Shown here in pieces: positions 1-7,046 of a stretch of DNA of 64,000 nucleotides. The position numbers and the translations under genes were made by a program. The first letter of the stretch is position 1. Every line of letters starts with the position of its first letter. Under the pieces are notes generated by a model that made no database searches, had not been told where the DNA came from, and saw only the letters and a program-made list of their open reading frames with translations. Origin of the DNA: a virus. The DNA lies in the IMG/VR virus record IMGVR_UViG_3300042377_000625, positions 28,344 through 92,343 of that record, one strand, 5' to 3'.

Positions 1-564
1 TTTGAATACAAAGACGGTGAAAATCTTGACGGTGATATGAAAACTGTTAAAAAGGTTGAAACCAAAGAAGCATCAAGAACTTTAGGAAACGGTTCTAACT
101 TTAGAAAGGGTGGTTTATCAAAACCAAGAGCTCACTCTAAATTTAATACCGCAATCCAAAAAGAGAGTGTTGATAACAAAGAATTACAAGTTCTTAGAGA
201 AAAAAATGAAGAGTACAGAAAAGCACTTAACGTTTTCAGAAATAAATTAAACGAAGTTGCAGTGTTTAATTCAAACTTAGCTTATGCTACACGTTTGTTT
301 ACAGAACATTCGACATCAAAACAAGAGAAGATTAATATCTTAAGACGTTTTGATAGTGTTGAAACTATTAAAGAATCTAAAAACTTGTATAAGACATTAA
401 AAGATGACCTTTCGGCTACGACAAGTCAACCAATGAATGAATCAATGGAAAGAACCATTCAAAGTTCTCCATCAACAGGTTCTTCGGCTAACTTGATTGA
501 GTCTAAAACATACGAAAATCCTCAGTTCTTAAGAATGAAAGATTTAATGTCAAAATTAAAATAA
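1..564 (+). CDS. Probable prohead core/scaffold protein, C-terminal part
   Basis: The reading frame is open from base 1 with no stop before the first ATG at 37, so this is the 3' end of a gene that starts outside the window. The visible part is polar and lysine/glutamate-rich, with a predicted coiled-coil stretch (about residues 45-75 counted from the ATG) and a Ser/Thr-rich tail ending in a basic helix. It sits 32 bp upstream of the major capsid gene on the same strand, where T4-like phages carry the gp22 scaffold. The assignment rests on position, length and coiled-coil character; no diagnostic motif is visible. In T4 such a protein forms the internal prohead core and is degraded by the prohead protease. 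Confidence 0.55.
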   Translation, partial: FEYKDGENLDGDMKTVKKVETKEASRTLGNGSNFRKGGLSKPRAHSKFNTAIQKESVDNKELQVLREKNEEYRKALNVFRNKLNEVAVFNSNLAYATRLFTEHSTSKQEKINILRRFDSVETIKESKNLYKTLKDDLSATTSQPMNESMERTIQSSPSTGSSANLIESKTYENPQFLRMKDLMSKLK

Positions 565-596
565 AATAAACTAAAAAATTAATAAAAACCAAAAAA

Positions 597-2468
597 ATGG
601 GAGCATTATTAGAATCAGGTCTTGTTGGTAACATCGGGTTAAAACACCTTAAAGTTATCAAAGAAGATACTATCAACAAATGGGATAAATTAGGATTCCT
701 AGAAGGCCTTAAAGGTCACCTAAAAGAAAACGTAGCTCAGTTATATGAGAACCAAGCGTCTTTCTTAATTAACGAAGCAACGTCTGACGGGTCTTCAGGT
801 TCATTTGAAACTGTTGTATTCCCTATCGTAAGACGTGTATTCTCTAAATTATTAGCGAATGACATCGTATCAGTACAAGCGATGAATTTACCAATCGGTA
901 AATTATTCTTCTTTGTACCTAAAATTCAAGGGTATTCAGGTGGTACTAACACTCCATGGAGTGATGTATCTTCAGGAGACCACTACGCACCACTAGGAGC
1001 ACCAAACGGACCAACATCTCAAAATGCAGGTTACACAGGAACTGGAGCGGTTGCTAAAAACCTTTATGACTTATTCTACGAAGGAACTGAACCAGGTTTA
1101 GACCCAGCAGGTTTATTCGATTATTCAAAAGGTCGTTGGTCAGCAATCACTGCAAGTACGTTGATTCAAGCATGGTCAAATGGGTCATTAGTTGATGCAA
1201 CTATTAATGATGGTGCACCAGCAAATGGTATTGAAATTGCTTCAGGTAACACAAGAAAAGTTATTGTTAAAATGTGTGGTTTCGCTGATACAGGAGCTGG
1301 TAAATTAATCGGACCTGACGGTAATGAAATGGATACAGAATCTTTCTTATCTGATTTAGTTATCTTTACAGGTGCTGGTTTAACAGTTGCTGAAGGTTCT
1401 CCATGTACAGTTTCAACAGGAGCATTATTGTTCAGAGTTGTTACTCAACAATATGGTAAAGGAATCGTTTCTTACGGTAATACAGTTCAAACTAATTGGC
1501 CAGCGGCATCAGGTAATAACCCTGCAGGTAACGGTGGTTCGTTTAAAACCGTATGTGACGCTAACGGATGTATCTACTTAGAAGTTGATTTATCTTGTCC
1601 AGTATGTGCTGATTGTGATTCTACATCTTTAGATGGTTACACAGGTACTACTATTACTGAAGCGTCTTCAGGAACATCATTCTACGCAGCGTTCAGACGT
1701 TACGAACAATTAGAATTTGAAGATAAAATCGGTGAGGTTTCTTTCGACTTAGATTCAGTTACTGTATCTGTTACAGAAAGAAAATTAAGAGCACAATGGT
1801 CTCCTGAGTTAGCTCAAGACGTTGCTGCATTCCACAACATCGATGCTGAAGCTGAATTAACGGCTTTATTATCTGAACAAGTTGCTGCTGAAATCGACCG
1901 TGAAATCTTAAGAGATTTACGTAAAGGTGCGGCATGGAACTTACGTTGGGATTACAACGGATGGAGAAGAATTTCTCAAACTACATCTTATACTCAAAAA
2001 GATTGGAATCAAACATTAATTACTGCAATTAACCAATTGTCAGCACAAATCCACAAATCTACATTAAGAGGTGGAGCTAACTGGATTGTAGTTTCTTCTG
2101 AGATTTCGGCTATTTTTGATGATTTAGAGTACTTCCACGTATCTAACGCGTCTCCAGAGCAAGACCAATACAACATGGGTATTGAAAGAGTTGGAACATT
2201 AGCAGGTCGTTACCAAGTTTACCGTGACCCTTACTTCCCAGCTAACACAGTGTTAGTAGGACATAAAGGAACGTCATTGTTAGACACAGGTTACATCTAC
2301 GCACCGTATGTACCATTACAATTAACACCTACAATGTATAACCCATTCAACTTCACACCTATTAAAGGTATTATGACACGTTACGCTAAGAAAATGGTTA
2401 ACAACCGTTTCTACGGACGTATCACAGTTGATGGAGTTAGAACATTCGACTTAAGAGAATTGAGATAA
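597..2468 (+). CDS. gp23: Major capsid protein, T4 gp23 type
   Basis: Clear T4 gp23-like protein. The block RKLRAQWSPELAQDVAAFHN followed by an acidic helix and EIDRE matches the gp23 core, and the C-terminus has the YAPYVPLQLTP and FYGRITVDG motifs that pair with gp23 YAPYVALTP and FRRVYVKGI. Residues 55-61 read SFLINE-A, aligning with the known gp23 maturation site SFLTE-A, so cleavage after Glu60 by a gp21-type protease is expected. At 623 residues it is about 100 longer than T4 gp23. The excess lies around residues 200-370 and includes a cysteine cluster (CDANGCIY...CPVCADCD), probably an enlarged surface insertion domain. The start follows an A-rich stretch with no Shine-Dalgarno site. 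It is probably transcribed together with the scaffold gene. Confidence 0.95.
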   Translation: MGALLESGLVGNIGLKHLKVIKEDTINKWDKLGFLEGLKGHLKENVAQLYENQASFLINEATSDGSSGSFETVVFPIVRRVFSKLLANDIVSVQAMNLPIGKLFFFVPKIQGYSGGTNTPWSDVSSGDHYAPLGAPNGPTSQNAGYTGTGAVAKNLYDLFYEGTEPGLDPAGLFDYSKGRWSAITASTLIQAWSNGSLVDATINDGAPANGIEIASGNTRKVIVKMCGFADTGAGKLIGPDGNEMDTESFLSDLVIFTGAGLTVAEGSPCTVSTGALLFRVVTQQYGKGIVSYGNTVQTNWPAASGNNPAGNGGSFKTVCDANGCIYLEVDLSCPVCADCDSTSLDGYTGTTITEASSGTSFYAAFRRYEQLEFEDKIGEVSFDLDSVTVSVTERKLRAQWSPELAQDVAAFHNIDAEAELTALLSEQVAAEIDREILRDLRKGAAWNLRWDYNGWRRISQTTSYTQKDWNQTLITAINQLSAQIHKSTLRGGANWIVVSSEISAIFDDLEYFHVSNASPEQDQYNMGIERVGTLAGRYQVYRDPYFPANTVLVGHKGTSLLDTGYIYAPYVPLQLTPTMYNPFNFTPIKGIMTRYAKKMVNNRFYGRITVDGVRTFDLRELR

Positions 2469-2492
2469 TCAACATCTTAAATAATATGAAAA

Positions 2493-2517
2493 GGGACGAG
2501 TAATCGTCCCTTTTTTT
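2493..2517 (+). terminator. Terminator after the capsid gene
   Basis: A perfect 7-bp stem GGGACGA / TCGTCCC with a GTAA tetraloop is followed by seven T residues. It lies 24 bp after the capsid stop codon and just before the next promoter-like box, so it should end the scaffold-capsid transcript. Confidence 0.9.
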
Positions 2518-2527
2518 GTTTTACAAG

Positions 2528-2535
2528 TATTTATA
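2528..2535 (+). promoter_or_regulatory. Candidate late promoter box TATTTATA
   Basis: TATTTATA lies 4 nt before the ATG at 2540, immediately behind the capsid terminator. If it acts as a -10 element the transcript would be almost leaderless. Confidence 0.5.
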
Positions 2536-2539
2536 TTAT

Positions 2540-2953
2540 ATGAGCGAATTACGTAGATTAATCAAAGAACATTTATTATTAGAAAAGAAAATTGGGCATA
2601 TTATGGCCAAAATAGAAATTGCCTTTGGTTTTGAGATTGATAGAACTACCCACGCATATGAAAGAAAAAACAGAACTGATATTCCTGATTATAATGATAG
2701 AGAAATATCTAACGGTGAATTAAAATATATAATTGAGAGTTGTAGACGAGAAATTGCGGAAGGAATTACCACAGGAGAGATTAAAGATGATGTAGCATTT
2801 GTTATTAAATCAAAAGAAAAAGAAATCGCTATGGTCATAGTACCAAAACATGGTGGTGGCTCCTATTGGAAATTACTTATAATTACCGTTTTTAGAGAAT
2901 CGTATGATTTATCTTTTAGAGTTGGTAAAGACCAATTTGTTATTTGGATTTAA
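2540..2953 (+). CDS. Putative packaged protein with RNase-like (BECR/DUF4258-type) fold
   Basis: The frame is open from 2516, but the ATG at 2540 is preferred: it follows the promoter-like box and begins a clean amphipathic peptide. Residues 1-15 (MSELRRLIKEHLLLE) end in Leu-Leu-Glu, resembling a capsid-targeting peptide cleaved after (L/I)xE. The rest has a pattern reminiscent of small BECR-fold or DUF4258-like RNases: an early HAYERKNR segment, a long helix, then two beta-strand pairs (VAFVIKS, IAMVIVPK) and a final LLIITVFRESYD strand. If both readings are right it would be a nuclease carried in the head and ejected with the DNA, but the fold call is made by eye and is weak. It is flanked by the capsid terminator and a minus-strand RNA gene. 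Confidence 0.6.
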   Translation: MSELRRLIKEHLLLEKKIGHIMAKIEIAFGFEIDRTTHAYERKNRTDIPDYNDREISNGELKYIIESCRREIAEGITTGEIKDDVAFVIKSKEKEIAMVIVPKHGGGSYWKLLIITVFRESYDLSFRVGKDQFVIWI

Positions 2954-3062
2954 AAAAGAACGGGACTTAGTATCTAAATCGTTTCTATCCCGTTCAAATT
3001 AGGAGGTTTTCGTCCTAACCATTATGATTGATTTAGTTGTATCTGAATCGTTTCCCTCAACC
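2952..3062 (-). ncRNA. Candidate small RNA on the minus strand
   Basis: The 192-bp gap between two plus-strand genes carries a complete minus-strand transcription unit without an ORF. A host-like promoter (3098-3069) predicts a start near 3062. The unit ends with GAACGGGA / TCCCGTTC (2995-2988 with 2965-2958) followed by six U residues, in terminator orientation only on this strand. The element GAAACGATTYAGATAC occurs twice, near the 5' end (3054-3039) and in the terminator loop (2985-2970). Between them a 6-bp hairpin TTAGGA / TCCTAA carries ACCTCCT, identical to the anti-Shine-Dalgarno core of 16S rRNA. The roughly 110-nt product could be an antisense regulator, a protein-binding decoy or a ribosome-directed RNA. 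Function is unknown and the exact start is estimated. Confidence 0.55.
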
Positions 3063-3068
3063 ACATTA

Positions 3069-3098
3069 CAAAGATAAGTAAATATACTGAATCCACAA
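3069..3098 (-). promoter_or_regulatory. Host-like (Bacteroidota) promoter for the small RNA
   Basis: On the minus strand TTG (3098-3096) is separated by 19 nt from TATCTTTG (3076-3069). This fits the Bacteroidota housekeeping promoter consensus TTG / TAnnTTTG. It differs from the TATTTATA boxes in front of the structural genes, suggesting transcription by unmodified host polymerase. Confidence 0.5.
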
Positions 3099-3119
3099 CT
3101 TTTTTTTCGAAAAAACAGA

Positions 3120-3127
3120 TATTTATA
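3120..3127 (+). promoter_or_regulatory. Candidate late promoter box TATTTATA
   Basis: TATTTATA lies 18 nt upstream of the ATG at 3146, beyond the divergent small-RNA promoter. Confidence 0.55.
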
Positions 3128-3145
3128 TATTAAACAGAAATAGGT

Positions 3146-4021
3146 ATGAAAAAATTATATTTTTTAAATGAAGAAGAATCTAAAAGAATTCTAAATCTTC
3201 ATAAAGAAGCAACTAAAAAACAATATCTTAAAGAAGACGACACTATGATGTCATCTGAAAATGAGTTAGCCGAAGATGGTGTAATGGCGTCAATGGCAAC
3301 AGGTGCTGCAATTGGTGGAGCCGTTGGTTTAGTTCCAGGAGCAATTATCGGTGGAGCGATTGGATTAATTAACGGATTAATTAATGGTGGGAATTATTCT
3401 TACAAAGGTGCCGAAAAAATTTTACAAGCTTGTGGAAATTTAAAAGAAGTTGGTAAATCAACACTGAGTAGAGCCACATTAAATGGTATTGCCGATGGTA
3501 TTAACGCAGCGGTTGATGGTATGGGTACTGATGAGGATGCAATTAAAAGTAATCTACAAAAAATCACAACAATTCCTGATTTATGTGCGATGTCAAACAT
3601 ATATAATACAAGACATGGTGAAAGTTTATTCGCAGCAATTGATGGGGACATCGATTCTGAGGGTGAATGGAAACAATATGTTTTTTTACCATTATTAGAC
3701 GCATATGAAAACAGTGTTGACCTTGGTAAAAAATTGGCGGCACAAAAGGAATCAAGTGTCGTAAAGGGATTTGAAAAATTTCCTTGTATTCCAAGTAACC
3801 CAAAAGCGAAATCATCAAAATTGAGTGACGGTAGTATTGCTTACATAATTGATGGGGTGGTTTATTACGGGAATGGTAGAAAAAAATTGGTCGACGGAAC
3901 TATGGCCAGTTATTCTTGTGGTAAAGAATCGTCTAATACTAAGACAAATACTAAGACAAAAGTTAAACAACCAACAATACCTTCAGATACAGATTTAGAT
4001 ATGGTATTGACTAAACTTTAA
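3146..4021 (+). CDS. Putative head-packaged protein with glycine zipper and annexin-like repeat
   Basis: The N-terminus, with an FLNEEESKRILNLH motif and ending at LKE (residues 28-30), closely parallels the protein encoded next (ITESEKESILNLH...LME). I read this as a shared capsid-targeting sequence. Residues about 48-80 form a Gly/Ala-rich hydrophobic segment with GAAIGGAVG and GAIIGGAIG repeats, a glycine zipper that could insert in membranes. Around residues 118-170 the sequence GMGTDEDAIKSNLQKI followed by an aromatic helix resembles a single annexin repeat with its GxGTDE loop. The C-terminal 60 residues are Lys/Ser/Thr-rich. A membrane-active protein delivered with the DNA is possible. 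No enzymatic motif is seen. Confidence 0.6.
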   Translation: MKKLYFLNEEESKRILNLHKEATKKQYLKEDDTMMSSENELAEDGVMASMATGAAIGGAVGLVPGAIIGGAIGLINGLINGGNYSYKGAEKILQACGNLKEVGKSTLSRATLNGIADGINAAVDGMGTDEDAIKSNLQKITTIPDLCAMSNIYNTRHGESLFAAIDGDIDSEGEWKQYVFLPLLDAYENSVDLGKKLAAQKESSVVKGFEKFPCIPSNPKAKSSKLSDGSIAYIIDGVVYYGNGRKKLVDGTMASYSCGKESSNTKTNTKTKVKQPTIPSDTDLDMVLTKL

Positions 4022-4037
4022 ATTATTAATTATTAAA

Positions 4038-4520
4038 ATGAAGAAAATTATAAAAATAACTGAATCTGAAAAAGAGTCTATTTTAAATTTACATAACACG
4101 TATAAAAATAGATTAATGGAACAAACACCAGCTCCTGTAACTGCAGCTCCTGCAACCGCAACTCCTGCAACCGCAGCTCCTGCAACCGCAGCTCCTGCAT
4201 CCCAAGATAGAAAAGTAGATTGTACAACAACTAAAAATCCTACAAGATGTAAACAAAAAGTTTTAGATGTACAAGTTAAAATTAACGATAAATGTACTAA
4301 GATATCTAAAAAATTAGTTGAGGATGGTATATACGGTACTAATACTATGAACGCAATTAATGCTTGTACGGGTATTGATTTGAGTAAAAGTTCGGGAACT
4401 CAAACACCCGCAGGAGTACAAACACCTGCAGGAGTACAAACACCCGCAGGAGTACAAACACCCGCTGGAACTACAGTTGCGTCAGCAACAGATGAACCTG
4501 TTGATAGCTTAACGGTTTAA
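4038..4520 (+). CDS. Putative head-packaged protein with peptidoglycan-binding-like domain
   Basis: Residues 1-28 repeat the N-terminal motif of the preceding gene (KITESEKESILNLH...RLME) and end in Leu-Met-Glu, a possible prohead-protease site. A low-complexity Ala/Pro/Thr linker (about residues 33-54) follows. Residues about 60-115 resemble a PG_binding_1 domain: a helix VLDVQVKIND, then LVEDGIYGTNTMNAI, matching the family pattern DGxxGxxTxxAI, with three or four cysteines that may form disulfides. A second linker of QTPAGV repeats precedes the end. It starts 16 bp after the previous gene, so the two are probably co-transcribed. Its stop codon overlaps that of the convergent methylglyoxal synthase gene. 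Confidence 0.6.
   Translation: MKKIIKITESEKESILNLHNTYKNRLMEQTPAPVTAAPATATPATAAPATAAPASQDRKVDCTTTKNPTRCKQKVLDVQVKINDKCTKISKKLVEDGIYGTNTMNAINACTGIDLSKSSGTQTPAGVQTPAGVQTPAGVQTPAGTTVASATDEPVDSLTV
4131..4199 (+). repeat. 15-bp tandem repeat
   Basis: Four in-frame copies of GCTCCTGCAACCGCA with minor changes, plus a partial fifth, encode the Ala-Pro-Ala-Thr-Ala linker of the peptidoglycan-binding-like protein. Confidence 0.9.
4401..4469 (+). repeat. 18-bp tandem repeat
   Basis: Three copies of CAAACACCCGCAGGAGTA and a diverged partial fourth encode the C-terminal QTPAGV repeats of the same gene. Copy number could vary by slippage. Confidence 0.9.
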
Positions 4521-4900
4521 TCTTCTAAGGGACTGATTAATCTACTAGCGGTAGAATAATTCGTAGCGATTGCAATGTCATGGACATTACAAATTCTTAA
4601 TAACATACTAACATCTACTTGATGTGGATGAACTTCTAAGGGGTCGATAAAGAATATAACTATATCGACTTCTTTGTTTACAATCATTGACGCAATCTGA
4701 GCGTCACCACCCATAGGACCACTTAACATCGTCTCAACCTTAGTTAATCCAGCATGTTTTAAATGTTTTCCTGTTGTACCTGTGGCAACTACTTCAACAT
4801 TATCTGAAGTGAAGAAAGGTAGTCGTTTCATTACGAATGATACCATATCGGCCTTCTTACCGTCGTGAGCGATTAACGCTAATTTAATCTTCTGTTTCAT
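4517..4900 (-). CDS. mgsA: Methylglyoxal synthase
   Basis: Converts dihydroxyacetone phosphate to methylglyoxal and phosphate, a bypass of lower glycolysis. With the start at 4900 the product is 127 residues (E. coli MgsA is 152) and matches the family throughout: ATGTTG at 39-44, LSGPMGGD at 59-66, IFFIDPL at 82-88, and PHQVDV at 92-97. Residues equivalent to E. coli His19, Asp71, Asp91, His98 and Asp101 are present as His12, Asp66, Asp86, His93 and Asp96. The frame extends to 4957, but those extra 19 residues overlap the upstream gene and do not resemble the family. The gene overlaps its upstream partner by 17 bp and is oriented against the capsid-region genes. An intact enzyme of central metabolism in a phage is unusual. 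Confidence 0.93.
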   Translation of the reverse strand: MKQKIKLALIAHDGKKADMVSFVMKRLPFFTSDNVEVVATGTTGKHLKHAGLTKVETMLSGPMGGDAQIASMIVNKEVDIVIFFIDPLEVHPHQVDVSMLLRICNVHDIAIATNYSTASRLISPLED

Positions 4901-5117
4901 TTTTAATTTCCTGTTTTGACATAACTCTAATTGCTCTTGATACAACCTCTGCCTCACCTAAAGAATAAACCCCCTCGTGGTATGCCTTCTTAACCGCTTG
5001 TATTAATAGGTATGAAGCATTGTCTTTATCCATAGATTGTAGTAGCACGTCTAAATGGTCCTCAGTTAGTAGAGGTATTGTGTCGAATAGTTTTCCAAAT
5101 AATTGTTGTTCTTCCAT
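4884..5117 (-). CDS. Small protein of unknown function upstream of mgsA
   Basis: A 77-residue acidic, largely helical protein starting MEEQQLFGKLFDTIPLL. I do not recognise a family. It overlaps the methylglyoxal synthase gene by 17 bp, so the two are translationally linked and share a minus-strand transcript, which suggests a related role. The 48-bp gap upstream is shared with the divergent gene at 5166. No TATTTATA box points in this direction, so expression is probably in a different class from the structural genes. Confidence 0.7.
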   Translation of the reverse strand: MEEQQLFGKLFDTIPLLTEDHLDVLLQSMDKDNASYLLIQAVKKAYHEGVYSLGEAEVVSRAIRVMSKQEIKNETED

Positions 5118-5140
5118 TGTGAAAATATCTTTTTTTGATA

Positions 5141-5148
5141 TATTTATA
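5141..5148 (+). promoter_or_regulatory. Candidate late promoter box TATTTATA
   Basis: TATTTATA lies 17 nt before the ATG at 5166, in the 48-bp divergent gap. Confidence 0.55.
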
Positions 5149-5165
5149 AGTATACTAAAATATCT

Positions 5166-6611
5166 ATGCTAAATCAATTAATAAAGAAAGTATTACTCGA
5201 GGCAACTTCTGACAGTAATGGGGGTAGAGGGTCCTATGTTTCTCCTTTACAACCTGGTGTTAGAGAATTTAGTAAAGAGTCGTTACAACCATTTATAACA
5301 CCCGTATCAAAGTATGTCAATACTGAGTTGGGATACGACAGTTATGACGGTAAAATGAGTACCCCTAAAAAGAAAATTAAAAAGATGGAAAATAAAGCAA
5401 AAAACATCTCCAATTATATTAAGAATCACCCTACTTTAACATCTGGTGATGATGAAGGTAATAATATAAACCAAACACCTGGAGGTAAAAAAAGTATTGT
5501 ACCAATCACAACTCTAAAAGAGTGGATTGAAATAAAAAAAGACACTGTAGTTGTTGGTGAAAAGAAAGTAATTAAACTTAACGAAGGTGATATTATTCGA
5601 ATGGTAAAAAGAATTTTATCTGAACAAGATGATGAAAAAACTTATTATAAGTTAGGTGCAACAGGTTTAGGATTTAAAATTATTGATGGAAAATTATACA
5701 CGGTATTATTTAATAAATCAACAGGTGAAGTAAAACCAGACTACGCATTAAACGGGGAGTTATACGACTTCAAAGTAGATGTTAAAACAGGTGAAGTACT
5801 TGACGAGGACTATAGAACAAATATCGAATTCACAGAGTTTTATTGGAATGATATAGTTCGTTCTGATATACAACCTGGACAATATAATAATGTAAGATAC
5901 AAATTTATTGCCGTGGCACCTGAAGGTGTTCCTAATAAGGCCTCAATCGGTAAACCAGTTGTTTACACGGGTAATATTGTTGCAGAGGACATAAGTGTCT
6001 TAAAATCAATCGGAATGACCGAATCTAAAGATACTACCATTTCACCTATGATGTATTATAAGAAGGGTGGAAAAGGGTATTATGTGATGTTATATCCTGG
6101 CGCAAGACCTGGTACTGAAGTTACAATTGGTGGGTCATCAAAAAAAACAACACCAACACCGACTAATATTAGTTTGGATATTACAGAACCGTTCGTATTT
6201 GACAAAACAGAATTAAAACCTGAAGCTCAAGATAAGATTGATAAATTTATTTCTAATTTAAATGGTTACTTGAAAACATATCCTAAGTATGGTAAATTCT
6301 TATTACAAAACGTCCCATTAATTATCGGATATTCATCAAGAGATAAAGACCCTAACGATAGAATAATTGGTAAATTACCTGCATGTCAATCATCTAAAAC
6401 TATTGGTGAGTATAATCAATGTTTATCACAACAAAGAGCAAATACAATCGCTAATATGATTAAAGAGAAAACGGGTATTGTTATGACCCCTATTGGTAAA
6501 GGTGAAACGACTGAGTTCGGGCCAGGATGGACAAAAGAAAAATCAACTACTACTGACCAAACACAACCTAATAGAAGGTTTGTAATTAAAATTAAAGATT
6601 ATACAGAATAA
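5166..6611 (+). CDS. OmpA-like domain protein, putatively packaged in the head
   Basis: 481 residues. The N-terminus MLNQLIKKVLLE-A ends in Leu-Leu-Glu-Ala, like the capsid maturation site, and a second related segment (VIKLNEGDIIRMVKRILSEQ) lies at residues 135-154, as if two targeting modules were fused. A mixed alpha/beta middle region follows (155-320). The last 150 residues form an OmpA/MotB-type peptidoglycan-associated domain: a strand ITEPFVFDKTEL, helix, LIIGYSSRDKD, then LSQQRANTIANMI and a final NRRFVIKI, in the order expected for OmpA_C. Such domains bind peptidoglycan. There is no signal peptide, consistent with delivery inside the virion rather than secretion. It is followed by a bidirectional terminator. 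Confidence 0.75.
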   Translation: MLNQLIKKVLLEATSDSNGGRGSYVSPLQPGVREFSKESLQPFITPVSKYVNTELGYDSYDGKMSTPKKKIKKMENKAKNISNYIKNHPTLTSGDDEGNNINQTPGGKKSIVPITTLKEWIEIKKDTVVVGEKKVIKLNEGDIIRMVKRILSEQDDEKTYYKLGATGLGFKIIDGKLYTVLFNKSTGEVKPDYALNGELYDFKVDVKTGEVLDEDYRTNIEFTEFYWNDIVRSDIQPGQYNNVRYKFIAVAPEGVPNKASIGKPVVYTGNIVAEDISVLKSIGMTESKDTTISPMMYYKKGGKGYYVMLYPGARPGTEVTIGGSSKKTTPTPTNISLDITEPFVFDKTELKPEAQDKIDKFISNLNGYLKTYPKYGKFLLQNVPLIIGYSSRDKDPNDRIIGKLPACQSSKTIGEYNQCLSQQRANTIANMIKEKTGIVMTPIGKGETTEFGPGWTKEKSTTTDQTQPNRRFVIKIKDYTE

Positions 6612-6639
6612 AAAAAAGAGGTCATTAGACCTCTTTTTT
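6612..6639. terminator. Bidirectional terminator
   Basis: GAGGTC / GACCTC with an ATTA loop is flanked by six A and six T residues, extending the stem to 12 bp and giving a U-run on both strands. It separates two convergent genes. Confidence 0.9.
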
Positions 6640-6641
6640 AT

Positions 6642-7037
6642 TTAGAACACTTTGATGTTGATAATTTTCTTATCAGTGTAGTCATCAAAGCAGTAGATTA
6701 AAACATACTTACCTAACTTAGGATGAGTATTAGTATGTGGAATACTATCTAATGTGACAACCCCTGTTTTCTTATCTTGGATATATACGTATGAATCGTA
6801 TGTGAATTCATTATGTAACGTTTGATTAAGTTTGAAGTCCTTGAAAAATCTAACTGAATCAAGATTAGTGATATCAATCTTGTATGTGTTAAGTAACAAC
6901 TTAACGGATACGGAATCTTTAACCCATAAATCACTTAACTCATAGAAGTTCCCCGCCTTCTTAATAGAGGATTCAACCTGAGCGAAACCAACACATGTGG
7001 TTAAGACTAAAACGATGAGTGTGATTAATTTTTTCAT
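6642..7037 (-). CDS. Secreted protein of unknown function
   Basis: Begins with a textbook signal peptide: MKK, a hydrophobic core LITLIVLVLTTCVG, and FAQ at the likely cleavage site, a form common in Bacteroidota exported proteins. The mature part is about 110 residues with alternating beta-strand pattern and no recognised motif. A phage gene with a host-style signal peptide may act in the periplasm or outer membrane, for example in superinfection exclusion, but this is inference. It follows the next upstream gene by 9 bp. A TAACTTTG sequence just before the ATG also resembles a host -7 box. Confidence 0.75.
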   Translation of the reverse strand: MKKLITLIVLVLTTCVGFAQVESSIKKAGNFYELSDLWVKDSVSVKLLLNTYKIDITNLDSVRFFKDFKLNQTLHNEFTYDSYVYIQDKKTGVVTLDSIPHTNTHPKLGKYVLIYCFDDYTDKKIINIKVF

Positions 7038-7046
7038 ATTACAAAG

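Noticed and set aside
2958-2995. Hairpin GAACGGGA / TCCCGTTC as a plus-strand terminator of the gene at 2540
   Set aside because: On the plus strand it is followed by AAATT, without a T-run. The T-run lies on the minus strand, so it is assigned to the small RNA.
4901-4957. Upstream extension of the methylglyoxal synthase frame
   Set aside because: The additional 19 residues are outside the family alignment and overlap the upstream gene in another frame; the ATG at 4900 gives a product that aligns from its first residues.
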